Positions 8,250-17,465 of a DNA stretch of 64,000 nt are shown piece after piece; position 1 is the first letter of the stretch, and each line of letters begins with the position of its first letter. The stretch spans positions 2,294,001 through 2,358,000 of the forward strand of contig NZ_CBDDBS010000003.1 of NCBI RefSeq assembly GCF_965225875.1. The letters are read 5' to 3'. Source of the DNA: Haliscomenobacter sp965225875 (GTDB lineage Bacteria > Bacteroidota > Bacteroidia > Chitinophagales > Saprospiraceae). The position numbers and the translations under genes were made by a program. The notes under the pieces are model-generated. The model saw nothing but the letters and a program-made list of their open reading frames with translations. It ran no database searches and had not been told where the DNA came from.

Positions 8250-8930
8250 TTAAAAGTCCATCAAACGCAAGGCTTCCCGTGTGGTTAAAGCCGCCAATTT
8301 ATGGCTTTGTACAAAATTCTTCACCCCTGCTGGATTCGTCTTCGAATATTCACGCAATGCCCAACCTGCCCCTTTTTGTACAAAAAACTCCTTACTGTCC
8401 GCCCGACGCAGTACATTTTTGAACAAGCGCTGGGCGTCAGTTTTTTGTTTGTAACCCAATTGAAAAATGATGGCCGCACGTTGATACCAGAAATTGTCAC
8501 TTTCGATCCAGCGGTCGGTGTATGGCGCAATCTGGTCAGGGAAACGCAAAAACAAGCCTCCAGCCAATTTGGGAGCCAAAAAATCCACCGAATCCCACCA
8601 GGAATGTTGGCCAATCAAGTCCTCAAACACATCCAAAAAAGAAACGTCCAGGGTTTTTAATCTTTTGTTCAAAGCATCACCCACAAAATAGTGTAACTCG
8701 CGGTATTCCGATTCAAAACAAGCACGACACAGCGCTTTTAAAGCCTCCCCTTCCGGCAGGCCATGCTCAGCAATGAACGCAGCAGCCAGTGCCCGACGTT
8801 CTGGCGTTTTGATCCCATAATAGGGAAACTGCTCTTTCATGTAGCGCGACATCCCTTCAGCATTGGTCGGGTTGCCATGCTGGAGATAGACTTTTTCGAG
8901 TTCCCGGACGTATTGATTTACTTCGTTCAT
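8250..8930 (-). CDS. AlkD-like DNA glycosylase (DNA alkylation repair protein)
   Basis: A 226-residue all-helical HEAT-like repeat protein of the AlkD family, which removes positively charged 3-methyladenine and 7-methylguanine from DNA without base flipping. Characteristic stretches are YMKEQFPYYGIKTPERRAL near the N-terminus, HYFVGDALNKRLK, the WWDSVDFLAPKLAGGLF block carrying the catalytic-site tryptophan and aspartate, and FWYQRAAIIFQLGYKQKTD with RADSKEFFVQKGAGWALREYSKTNP. The ATG at 8930 is preferred; an in-frame TTG lies three codons upstream. It is a single-gene unit, convergent with the methyltransferase and divergent from arsM. Confidence 0.92.
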   Translation of the reverse strand: MNEVNQYVRELEKVYLQHGNPTNAEGMSRYMKEQFPYYGIKTPERRALAAAFIAEHGLPEGEALKALCRACFESEYRELHYFVGDALNKRLKTLDVSFLDVFEDLIGQHSWWDSVDFLAPKLAGGLFLRFPDQIAPYTDRWIESDNFWYQRAAIIFQLGYKQKTDAQRLFKNVLRRADSKEFFVQKGAGWALREYSKTNPAGVKNFVQSHKLAALTTREALRLMDF

Positions 8931-9009
8931 CTTTAGCAAATTACCTTTGATGCTACTAAGCAGTTCTTTATTTTTTTTTTATCAAAAATACATTTTTTTC
9001 AAAAAAGAC

Positions 9010-9067
9010 TTGACAGGCTGCAAGTTCAATCGTAATATTGCGATATATTTCATCGTAAAATAACGAT
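9010..9067 (+). promoter_or_regulatory. arsM promoter with two operator-like dyads
   Basis: TTGACA (9010-9015), 17 bases, then TAATAT (9033-9038) is a near-consensus sigma70-type promoter; a Bacteroidota-style TATATTTC also lies at 9044-9051. Two dyads, ATCGTAATATTGCGAT (9029-9044) and ATCGTAAAATAACGAT (9052-9067), match each other at most positions and have centres 23 bases apart, about two helical turns. The first covers the -10 box and the second ends two bases before the ATG. An ArsR-type repressor would fit; none is encoded in the window. Confidence 0.62.
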
Positions 9068-9069
9068 CA

Positions 9070-9873
9070 ATGCGAAACGAACAAGAATTGAAAGAACTGG
9101 TGCACAGCAAATACAGCGCCATTGCCCAATCCACCAGCAAAGCCAGTGGCTGTTGTGATACCTCTTGTTGTGGTCCCAGCGACGAAGTGTACACCCTGAT
9201 GGCGGATGAATACACCAATCTGGAAGGCTACAATCAGGATGCGGACCTGGGCTTGGGCTGTGGTTTGCCCACTCAGTTTGCCAAAATCAAGGCAGGCGAT
9301 ACTGTACTCGACCTGGGTTCCGGAGCAGGTAATGACTGCTTTGTGGCACGCCATGAAACGGGCGATAAAGGCCTGGTGATCGGCGTTGACTTTTCAGAAG
9401 CCATGATCGCCCGTGCCCGGGCAAATGTAGCCAAATTGGGTTTCCAAAATGTTGAGTTTCGTCATGGCGACATCGAAAACCTGCCCGTTGCCAGCAATTC
9501 CGTCGATGTAGTGGTGAGCAACTGCGTACTGAACCTGGTGCCCAACAAAGCCAATGTCTTCGCTGAAATTTACCGCGTACTCAAACCCGGAGCTCATTTC
9601 AGCATTTCCGACATTGTGATCGAGGGAGATTTACCACCTTCTTTGCAAGAAGCCGCCGAAATGTATGCGGGCTGTGTTTCTGGTGCCATCCAACGCCAGG
9701 ACTACCTGCAACTGATCGAAAAGGCTGGCTTTAAAAACGTCACCCTCCAAAAAGAAAAACCCATCCTGCTGCCCGAAGAATTGCTGCAACAGTACCTCTC
9801 CCCTGCCGATGTTGAATTGGCCAAGGCGAAAATGGGCGAGATAATGAGCATTACTGTGTACGCAGAAAAGTAA
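9070..9873 (+). CDS. arsM: Arsenite S-adenosylmethionine methyltransferase
   Basis: A 267-residue ArsM. It methylates As(III) to less retained or volatile species using SAM and thiols. Motif I is LDLGSGAGNDCFVA (81-94) and the SAM-ribose acidic residue is in GVDFSEAMI. The three arsenic-binding cysteines expected of the family are in place: C64 (GLGCGLP), C152 (SNCVLNL) and C202 (AGCVSGA). There is also an N-terminal cysteine pair motif GCCDTSCCGP (27-35), frequent in bacterial ArsM. The C-terminal ITVYAEK end is standard. The start at 9070 directly follows the second operator-like dyad, so a bound repressor would also cover the translation start. It is monocistronic; no arsR, arsB or arsC is adjacent. 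Confidence 0.94.
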   Translation: MRNEQELKELVHSKYSAIAQSTSKASGCCDTSCCGPSDEVYTLMADEYTNLEGYNQDADLGLGCGLPTQFAKIKAGDTVLDLGSGAGNDCFVARHETGDKGLVIGVDFSEAMIARARANVAKLGFQNVEFRHGDIENLPVASNSVDVVVSNCVLNLVPNKANVFAEIYRVLKPGAHFSISDIVIEGDLPPSLQEAAEMYAGCVSGAIQRQDYLQLIEKAGFKNVTLQKEKPILLPEELLQQYLSPADVELAKAKMGEIMSITVYAEK

Positions 9874-9882
9874 GTATTGAAG

Positions 9883-10098
9883 GGTGAGTCATCCCGTATA
9901 CTACTGGACATTTTGCTCGGAGGACATGAATAGCCCCTGGCTTTAGCCTGGGGCTATTCATATCCTCCGAGTCTGAAAAACAAAAGCCTCCAGTAGTGTG
10001 GTCATCCCGAATTTTAATTTCAAAAAACACCTAAAATCACAGCGTAATTAAATTTTGCATGGTCTAATTTCGGGCTTCAAAACACGGGATGACTCACC
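9883..10098. repeat. Nested inverted-repeat element (MITE-like)
   Basis: Outer 15-bp perfect inverted repeats, GGTGAGTCATCCCGT (9883-9897) and ACGGGATGACTCACC (10084-10098), bound a 216-base unit. Inside, ACTACTGGA/TCCAGTAGT arms enclose a very stable hairpin (9916-9971) with arms containing CTCGGAGGA and ATGAATAGCCCC. A further partial copy, GGTCATCCCGA, lies at about 10000-10010. It fills the gap between convergent arsM and aspA. No target-site duplication is obvious, so a non-autonomous element is possible but unproved. Confidence 0.7.
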
Positions 10099-10100
10099 TT

Positions 10101-11528
10101 TTACTGTTTCGCTTTTAGCTGTGGCCGTATCATATTCTCTGGCGACAGTACTTCATCCAGCTCTGCCTGGCTAAGCAGGTTTTGCTCCAAAACCAGATCA
10201 TAAATACTGCGATCATTGGCCAGTGCTTCTTTGGACAAAGCAGTGCAAATCTCATAACCCAATACCGGGTTTAAGGCCGTGACGATGCTGATGCTGTTTT
10301 TCACCAAATCCCAACAGCGTTTTTCGTTAACGGTGATGCCATCTACACATTTGGTACGCAGGGTTTGCATGCCATTTCTGAGAATGTTGATGGACTCAAA
10401 CAGGCAGTGACCGATGATGGGTTCAAAGGCATTGAGCTCCAATTGGCCCGCTTCTACAGCCATGTTCACCGTTAAGTCGTTCCCCATCACCCGGAATGCA
10501 ATTTGATTGACTACCTCTGGAATCACCGGATTGACTTTGCCGGGCATGATGGAAGACCCCGGCTGCATGGGTGGCAAGTTGATTTCATTAAACCCAGTGC
10601 GTGGACCGGAGGACAAGAGGCGCAGGTCATTGCAGATTTTCGACAACTTGATCGCCAGGCGTTTCACGGCAGAAGAAAACATGATAAAAGCACCAGTATC
10701 CTGGGTTGCTTCAATCAGGTTTTTGGCTTTTACTACTTTAAAGCCCGAAATATCCCTCAAGTGCGCGATTACCAGGCGGCCGTAGTTGGGAGACGTGTTG
10801 ATGCCCGTACCAATCGCAGTACCACCCAGGTTGACTTCCAAAAACAGGTTGGTATTGTTTTCGATCCGGTCGATTTCTTCTTCCAGCGTGACGGCGTAGG
10901 CTTCAAAGGTTTGCCCCATCGTCATGGGTACAGCGTCCTGCAATTGGGTGCGTCCCATTTTGATGACGTGTTGGTACTGCTCCCCCTTGCGCCGGAAACT
11001 GTTGATGAGGGCCACCAGTTCCATCAACAACCTGGATTTACTTTTGATCAAAGCCACTTTTAGTGCCGTAGGATAGGCATCGTTGGTGGATTGCGACATG
11101 TTGACATGGTTGTTGGGGTGGCAATGGTCGTAATCACCTTTTTTGTAGCCCATGATTTCGAGCGCTCGATTGGCGATCACTTCATTGGCGTTCATGTTGG
11201 TTGAAGTACCTGCCCCACCCTGGATCATGTCCACCTTAAACTGATCGTGAAATTTACCCGCAATGATCTCATCACAAGCGGCTACAATCGCATTTTTGAC
11301 CTCATCGGACAAAAAACCAAGATCGTAGTTGGCTAAGGTAGACGCCTTTTTCACCTCAGCCAAGGCCTCGATGAATTCAGGGAAAAACTGCATGGTCACA
11401 CCACTGATCTTGAAATTTTCCAGCGCCCGCTGGGTTTGAATGCCATAATAGGCATCCACAGGAAGGTGTTTTTCGCCTAGCAAATCGTGCTCAAGACGAA
11501 CGTTTGGATTGGCATTTGAAATAGCCAT
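10101..11528 (-). CDS. aspA: Aspartate ammonia-lyase (aspartase)
   Basis: A 475-residue member of the fumarase/aspartase superfamily, converting L-aspartate reversibly to fumarate and ammonia. The superfamily signature is GSSIMPGKVNP, carrying the flexible loop with the catalytic serine. Family blocks are GGAGTSTNMNANEVIANRALE, NNHVNMSQSTNDAYPTA, GRTQLQDAVPMTMGQ and EINLPPMQPGS. The NANEVIANRALEIMG and VDGITVNEKRC segments favour aspartase over class II fumarase. I start at the ATG at 11528 (MAISNANPNVRLEHDLLGE), dropping a 35-codon upstream extension that is not family-like. Upstream, the terminator of the giant adhesin gene isolates it. Confidence 0.92.
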   Translation of the reverse strand: MAISNANPNVRLEHDLLGEKHLPVDAYYGIQTQRALENFKISGVTMQFFPEFIEALAEVKKASTLANYDLGFLSDEVKNAIVAACDEIIAGKFHDQFKVDMIQGGAGTSTNMNANEVIANRALEIMGYKKGDYDHCHPNNHVNMSQSTNDAYPTALKVALIKSKSRLLMELVALINSFRRKGEQYQHVIKMGRTQLQDAVPMTMGQTFEAYAVTLEEEIDRIENNTNLFLEVNLGGTAIGTGINTSPNYGRLVIAHLRDISGFKVVKAKNLIEATQDTGAFIMFSSAVKRLAIKLSKICNDLRLLSSGPRTGFNEINLPPMQPGSSIMPGKVNPVIPEVVNQIAFRVMGNDLTVNMAVEAGQLELNAFEPIIGHCLFESINILRNGMQTLRTKCVDGITVNEKRCWDLVKNSISIVTALNPVLGYEICTALSKEALANDRSIYDLVLEQNLLSQAELDEVLSPENMIRPQLKAKQ

Positions 11529-11650
11529 GGTTTGGTTTAATTTGGTCAGAGTTGAAAAATTAGGGCAATAAAAAAATAAATGTTCATTTTGCCCCACTAC
11601 TAAGTACAAATTTAGCCATTCTTTTGGGCGCATTTGTCATTAAAAACCAA

Positions 11651-11693
11651 TTAAAAAAAGAAAACCCGCAAGAACAATCTCTGTTCCTGCGGG
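11651..11693 (-). terminator. Terminator of the giant surface protein gene
   Basis: CCCGCAAGAACA (11665-11676) pairs with TGTTCCTGCGGG (11682-11693) with one wobble position. On the minus strand the stem is followed by a T-rich run (11664-11651), giving a standard intrinsic terminator about 40 bases after the stop. Confidence 0.8.
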
Positions 11694-11731
11694 CGTTCAG
11701 CTTAATGATAGTTTTGGGTAAAACCCGATCT

Positions 11732-14700
11732 TTATTTCACAATGGTAATGTCACCTTTGATGATCACCCCATTCGGAATGTCCAATCGCAAAATGTAATA
11801 ATAAGTACCAGTCGGTAAATCCTGTCCACTCGTATTTGTACCCTTCCAGTTGTTGACATAAGGCTTAGCCCGGTATACGATGTCACCCCAACGGTTGAAA
11901 ATCACAATTTCGTTGTCTTTGTATTGTTCCGGTTGAACTTCGAGGACTTCGAAACGCAGTTCATCGTTGGCACCATCTCCGTTAGGCGTGATGCCAGTTG
12001 GAACCGAAAACTGGTAGGTATTATCCGACTTAACCTGGATTTTTACGGTTGCAGTATCACACAGTTCGATACAGATTTTGTTACAAACCTGGTAAACGAA
12101 CTGATCTGATCCCGAGCGGCCAGGCAATCCCCGGTACACTACACTACCGCCGTTGATGGCATCAATAACCCCCAAGCTTGGGTCCTTCGCAACAGTTACT
12201 ACATAGCCAGCCGTTCCACTGATTTTTTGATCGTTGGCTACCACATTGATGGCAGTCGTTGGCTTATCGGCAGTAGCCACAAAGTTGTCCAGTCGATCAT
12301 CAGTCGCAACTGGTGCAGTTTCGCGCACAATGCTCAAGCTGTCCCGGCTGTAGTTGGGACAGTCAGCTGTAGACAAAGACCAGATGAAGCGGTTGCTGCC
12401 ATCTCTCAAGCCCAAAGCCATGGTGCTGGCCAAGGATGGCATTTCAATGGTAATGCCGTTTGGTCCGGTCCATTGTCCGGTAGTACCTGTTGGCAAGTTA
12501 CCGATCAGCGGTGCTTCATCGTTACAGGTAGAAGTATCCCGGCCTGCGGAGGCACGGGCAAGGGAATTATCCAGGGAAACAGTTACGCTAGACTCGCTGG
12601 TACAACCATTTTCACTGTTGGTAACTACCAGTTTGTAGGTGCCCGGTGCATTGACCTGAGGAGTCAGGGTATTGTCGGGCGTAATGGTTCCATTTCCACT
12701 TCCAACTGTCCATTTGTAGGTAATACCCGCCCCAGTTGCTGATCCAGCGCCATTAAGGGATACTTTCACGCCAGCACAAGCGATAGGCACTGGTGTGACT
12801 GCTTGAGCTACTGGTTTTTGCGAATTATCCGCAATAGTGGTAGTCGCCTTGGTAGAACAGGAGTTTTGAGTGTTCAAAATCGACAACTCGTAAGTCCCCC
12901 CTTTGGATGCACTGATTTGTAGCGGATTGGCACCAGGTGTTACTGCTTGTCCATCCGGGCCTTTCCAAGTAATTTGGAACAAAGCTCCCTGAGAACCAGT
13001 GGCAGTCACCTGCACTGCTGGCGTTTTACAGGTAATGGCCGGAGCCTGAGCAATGGAAGCTTGTGGTGCTGCCTTGTCCGCAGTAACCACTAAACTATCT
13101 GCCCGGAAACAACCATTTGAGGTATCCCGCACCGTAAGAACGTATACACCAGCCTGGGTGATTTTGCCCTGGAGGGTATTCGCTGGAGTTGGAGCTACAC
13201 CACCACCTTTCGCTGTCCAGGCATAAGTAAATTTAGTGCCGGTGGAAGAACCTGTACCGTTTATGGACAAGGTATCCGATTTACAGCTTAAGGTTTGATC
13301 TGCTCCAGCTTGAGCTACCGGACGAGCCGTATCTGCCGTGATTTGAGCCAATCCTTCACCGATACATCCGGTGCTTGAATTGGTCACCTTGATGGCGTAA
13401 GATCCTGCACGGTTTACTCTGGAACTAATGGTGGTTCCACCACTTACAATGTTTCCATTGGTAGTGGTCCATTCAAAGGTATAATTCGCAGTTGCGGGAC
13501 TAACACTTGCAGTCAGCGTCGCATTGGGTGTTTTGCAGGATATTTTCGGCAGATTGGCAATGGTCACTTGTGGTAAGGCACCATCCTGGGCGACAACAGC
13601 CGAATCAATCACCGAACAACCACTCAAGGTATCCAAGGCGGTCAAGCGGTAAGTACCCGCAGCAGTAATGCGCAGCGAAGTCGAGTCTTTAGCAAATGCC
13701 TGGCCATCCTTTGTCCAGGTGAGGCGCAGGTTTTGGCTTCCCCCCACTGTACCTTTCAAAGACAAACTTGGTACCTTACAGGTCAAAGTTCCACCCGCGC
13801 TGACATCAGCGGTAGGCGTGGTTTTATTCTCTTTGACCACAACTGTATCATTGGTAACACAACCACTTGCAGTATTGGTAACTGCCAGGAAGTAAGTACC
13901 GGGAGCAGTGACAATTGCGCTGAGTATGGTATCGGTACCCACTTCAAAAGCACCACCAGTACTGGTCCATTTTGCCTTAAATTGAGGCGTATTGCTAATG
14001 GTGGTAGTCAATACTGGTTTATTCGTTTTACACGAAATATCTACATCCTTAGACCCAACAATACTTGGAAAATCCGGACTTGGCTTCACCAAAATAGTAT
14101 CGATGTCCAAACAACCATTGGCCTCATCCACTGTCCGCAAACGGTAGGTACCTTGAGTAGTTACGTTAAATTTGAGTTCCCGGCTCAGGATGTTGTCCTT
14201 TTCATCCAGCCATTCATAAATAACGGGCACTCTGTTCTGTGATTTAGTCGCATCCAGGGTCACCGATTCACCTTTACAACCCAGGAAAAGATCATCGCCC
14301 GCATTTGCGTCAGGACGAGTTTGAGCGCTTTTCACTTCTGCAGTATCTACAGCCCTACAACGCGTGATGGTGTCCAAAACTTCCAGGGTATAAAAACCTG
14401 GATTGGTAGCTTTTGGGTTGAGTGAATTTATTTCTGAAGGATCAATGGTAGTTCCTACCGGGCCGCTCCATTTGTATTTAATAGTAGTACCTTGGGTAGA
14501 TTTACTTCCATCCAGACGGAGAGTATCTCCCCGACAATCTAGAAAAGCGTCATTCCCTGCGTCAGCAATGGGGATAGGAGCATTTCGGACTTCCACTGTA
14601 TCCTTACCCGCGCAACTTGTCGTTTTATCAAATACTGTAAAGACATAAATACCTGGTTCTCTTACTACAGTAAAGCTACGATCAGTAAGGCCCTCTATTT

Positions 14701-17395
14701 CACCCGTAACAGCTTCCCATAGATATCCGATGTTAGTACCTGTTGCACCACTTCCATTTAAGCGCAGTGGGGCAAGACAGCCTTTGATGGTATCTCGACC
14801 AGCATTCGCTAGTGGGACAGTGGCATTTTCAGGAATATCAAAGGTATCTACCCGTATGATTGCATCGGCGCCTTGCCCACTAAATATCCGTAGCTGCACC
14901 TGCCCTGCGGGCAAATTGATGGCTTTTTGGTTAAACTGTAGCGGAGCATTTTGACCCAATACCGTCCAAGTGTAAAAGAAATTCTTGTCCACACCCTTCC
15001 CATCTACAGCTTTTACCTGAATGGTTCCGTTGCTAAGTCCAGGGCAAGATACCTGTGTAATGAGCGTATCAACAATCAGAATCGTGTCTTTGATACACAC
15101 TTCCCCTGCTTTAGGGAATACACTGCCTACTCCATCCAGGGTAGTCACCGATGGGTTCGGACTGTTGTTGATGTCAATTTTATGGCACTCATTAATTCCA
15201 TCAACCAATTCAAAACACATGGTGAAAATGGTTGAAGAATCGGCCAAATCCTTACCAGAAACGTCACTGTAATCCACAGTCATCAAGCCTACATTCGCCG
15301 AGCTCACATCCAGTTTAAACCCGGTCAATCCATTGGCAGGAGCTGCCGAAACAAATTTTAATGCTGTTGGCCAGTTGACTTTGAACTGAGTAGAGGTTAC
15401 TTTTTTAAAGTTCTCAACCTTAAAATCTACACATACAGTGTCTTTAATGTAGCCAGTATTTTGACCCATCAAAAGGAAAAATCCGGTCGGGTTCAAGATA
15501 CAAAATTGGGTAGGTGCCCCAGTAATCCCTACGTTTTTACCGTTCGAGGTACTGAGAATGGCCTGGCTTTCCAGCGGGAAATCCAAAATTTCGATGTTGT
15601 TGTCACAATTATCCTGGGTTCCCAACTCGCCGGGAGATGGGCCGATGATTTTATAACATACCTGGAAAATTACGGTGCCTTCAGGTACCGTAATGGGCGT
15701 TTGAGATTCGTAGTTGAAAGTCAATGCCCCACTTTTAACCCCAGCAGAATCAAAATTGGTATTAAAGTCTAATCCCGGGAGCCGGGCAGAATTGAGGTTT
15801 TTGACCTGGGTAAATTCGATGTCAGCTGGTTCCCAGTTCAAAGAAAACTGAAAGTCAATGACGTTTTGGAAATTACCTACTGTCACATCTGTACAAATCT
15901 CGTCATTGGGTTTGCCATTACCTGCAGTAAGGATCACCTTTACACCGGCAGGCTGCTTAATTTGTACTTCACAGTTGCTGGGCGCCAACCCTATATTAAT
16001 TATACCTCGGTCTCTTTGGTTAATGATGGCTGTGTTGCGGTTCAACTGTACAGGTGCCTCCAATATGCTATCTCCGGGGCTAGTACCACCTAAACCGATT
16101 GCTTTAAAACAAACTGAAAAGACCTCCTCGCCAGGGTTTACGTTGGCAACCTGGGCACCAGGCGCTGCCCAATTTAAACCCAAAACACCATTGGCTACAT
16201 TGGATTTGTTAAAATTCGCATCTGACAAACCGGGTACTTTTCCTCCAGGGATACTAACTCTGACAAACTGTAATGCATTGGCGTTCCACTCTGTAAGGAA
16301 GTTCATGCTGTTGATGTTTGGAGTCCCTTGCGGAGCTGTCACTTTAACACATACTTCCTGGTTGATTCGCACGGGAACTCCGCAATCCACAGCTAGTTTT
16401 AATCCAGGAGGATCACACTGGTCAATCTCAACGTAAGTGGATTGTCCAACAATCGGAATTACCTCACCTTCTCTTACGGTATTGATGGCCTCTTTTTTGG
16501 TTGGTGAATCCGAGAAAGAAACCTCTGCGAGGTCGGAACCGCAAGGCCCAATGATTTTGAATAAAACCTGAAAAATGGTCGTACTATCTTTTAATGTTAT
16601 ACCCACTGGATCGATATACGACCAAGAAACGTTTAGGTCTCCTTTGTCAACACTCCCCTGAGGATCATCAGGGCGTCCAAAACTAGTTGCAGAGAGATTA
16701 GTCAAAGTTTCCAATGGAACAACACTGTTGAATTCCAACAAAGTAGTATCATAGTTCATTGAGAACTGGCAACTAATCAATTTATCGAATCCACTCACCT
16801 TCACGTTGATGACTACAATATCACCAGTAGCACCCGCTGCCTCCGAGGCGAAAAGCCGAATCGGGCGGACCCCAACTGAAACAGTTCCCACTGTTGAATT
16901 GGGGTTGTAACCAATGGCCGAGCAACCAGTTCCAAAGTAACGCTTAAAAATAATTGGATTCAAATCTCCGACAAAGTCTCGGTCATCGGACATGAGTATC
17001 GAAGTAGACTGGCCATATTTCCCAATGACCTTGAAACATACTTCAAAAATGGTTTCAAAGTCATTGATGGTGATTGAGTTGGCTTCAATACATTCACCTG
17101 AAGACCAGTTGAGAAACAATAAACCTGATTTAGCACGGCTAGAATTAAAATCGGAAACGTCCAGTCCAGGTAATTTACCCGTAACCCGTACCTCTTTGTA
17201 TTCCAAAACTGTGCTATCCCAGCTAATGGGAATCTTGAGCTCGGTCATATCCGAAAAGTCTCTGACCGTCACTTGGATACAAATCTCCTCCCCGGTGTTT
17301 TTAACCCCGGAGGAAAAGTTAACCGAGGGCCCTTGAGCCCAGGTCATCATTTGAACAGCTAGGATACAACCTAGCAGAGCAAGAATTTTTTTCAT
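11732..17395 (-). CDS. Giant T9SS type B surface protein with cohesin-like and Ig/PKD-like repeats
   Basis: A 1887-residue exported protein. After a signal peptide (MKKILALLGCILAVQMMTWAQ) come five cohesin-like beta-sandwich repeats of about 100 residues (to roughly residue 760), each ending in a pattern such as TIFEVCFKVIG or VIFQVCYKIIG and separated by cysteine-containing linkers. A SprB-like segment (CPGLSNGTIQVKAVDG) follows, then nine or ten Ig/PKD-like repeats of about 85 residues with paired cysteines (for example ADAGNDAFLDCRGDTLRLDGS ... RCRAVDTAEV). Then come a cadherin-like domain (VVANDQKI ... GSDQFVYQVC) and a final ~90-residue gliding-type C-terminal domain (TGITPNGDGANDELRF ... 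IFNRWGDIVYRA), the type B T9SS secretion signal. It is probably a cell-surface adhesin or gliding filament. Its partner PorP/SprF-like gene lies 70 bases upstream in the same direction. The first 10 codons of the longest frame (from 17425) are omitted. Confidence 0.9.
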   Translation of the reverse strand: MKKILALLGCILAVQMMTWAQGPSVNFSSGVKNTGEEICIQVTVRDFSDMTELKIPISWDSTVLEYKEVRVTGKLPGLDVSDFNSSRAKSGLLFLNWSSGECIEANSITINDFETIFEVCFKVIGKYGQSTSILMSDDRDFVGDLNPIIFKRYFGTGCSAIGYNPNSTVGTVSVGVRPIRLFASEAAGATGDIVVINVKVSGFDKLISCQFSMNYDTTLLEFNSVVPLETLTNLSATSFGRPDDPQGSVDKGDLNVSWSYIDPVGITLKDSTTIFQVLFKIIGPCGSDLAEVSFSDSPTKKEAINTVREGEVIPIVGQSTYVEIDQCDPPGLKLAVDCGVPVRINQEVCVKVTAPQGTPNINSMNFLTEWNANALQFVRVSIPGGKVPGLSDANFNKSNVANGVLGLNWAAPGAQVANVNPGEEVFSVCFKAIGLGGTSPGDSILEAPVQLNRNTAIINQRDRGIINIGLAPSNCEVQIKQPAGVKVILTAGNGKPNDEICTDVTVGNFQNVIDFQFSLNWEPADIEFTQVKNLNSARLPGLDFNTNFDSAGVKSGALTFNYESQTPITVPEGTVIFQVCYKIIGPSPGELGTQDNCDNNIEILDFPLESQAILSTSNGKNVGITGAPTQFCILNPTGFFLLMGQNTGYIKDTVCVDFKVENFKKVTSTQFKVNWPTALKFVSAAPANGLTGFKLDVSSANVGLMTVDYSDVSGKDLADSSTIFTMCFELVDGINECHKIDINNSPNPSVTTLDGVGSVFPKAGEVCIKDTILIVDTLITQVSCPGLSNGTIQVKAVDGKGVDKNFFYTWTVLGQNAPLQFNQKAINLPAGQVQLRIFSGQGADAIIRVDTFDIPENATVPLANAGRDTIKGCLAPLRLNGSGATGTNIGYLWEAVTGEIEGLTDRSFTVVREPGIYVFTVFDKTTSCAGKDTVEVRNAPIPIADAGNDAFLDCRGDTLRLDGSKSTQGTTIKYKWSGPVGTTIDPSEINSLNPKATNPGFYTLEVLDTITRCRAVDTAEVKSAQTRPDANAGDDLFLGCKGESVTLDATKSQNRVPVIYEWLDEKDNILSRELKFNVTTQGTYRLRTVDEANGCLDIDTILVKPSPDFPSIVGSKDVDISCKTNKPVLTTTISNTPQFKAKWTSTGGAFEVGTDTILSAIVTAPGTYFLAVTNTASGCVTNDTVVVKENKTTPTADVSAGGTLTCKVPSLSLKGTVGGSQNLRLTWTKDGQAFAKDSTSLRITAAGTYRLTALDTLSGCSVIDSAVVAQDGALPQVTIANLPKISCKTPNATLTASVSPATANYTFEWTTTNGNIVSGGTTISSRVNRAGSYAIKVTNSSTGCIGEGLAQITADTARPVAQAGADQTLSCKSDTLSINGTGSSTGTKFTYAWTAKGGGVAPTPANTLQGKITQAGVYVLTVRDTSNGCFRADSLVVTADKAAPQASIAQAPAITCKTPAVQVTATGSQGALFQITWKGPDGQAVTPGANPLQISASKGGTYELSILNTQNSCSTKATTTIADNSQKPVAQAVTPVPIACAGVKVSLNGAGSATGAGITYKWTVGSGNGTITPDNTLTPQVNAPGTYKLVVTNSENGCTSESSVTVSLDNSLARASAGRDTSTCNDEAPLIGNLPTGTTGQWTGPNGITIEMPSLASTMALGLRDGSNRFIWSLSTADCPNYSRDSLSIVRETAPVATDDRLDNFVATADKPTTAINVVANDQKISGTAGYVVTVAKDPSLGVIDAINGGSVVYRGLPGRSGSDQFVYQVCNKICIELCDTATVKIQVKSDNTYQFSVPTGITPNGDGANDELRFEVLEVQPEQYKDNEIVIFNRWGDIVYRAKPYVNNWKGTNTSGQDLPTGTYYYILRLDIPNGVIIKGDITIVK

Positions 17396-17465
17396 GGAAG
17401 AATGAATTTGGGACATGTTGTCCATTTTCCAGTCTTAATTCAATTCATGGAAATGAACTGAGCGA

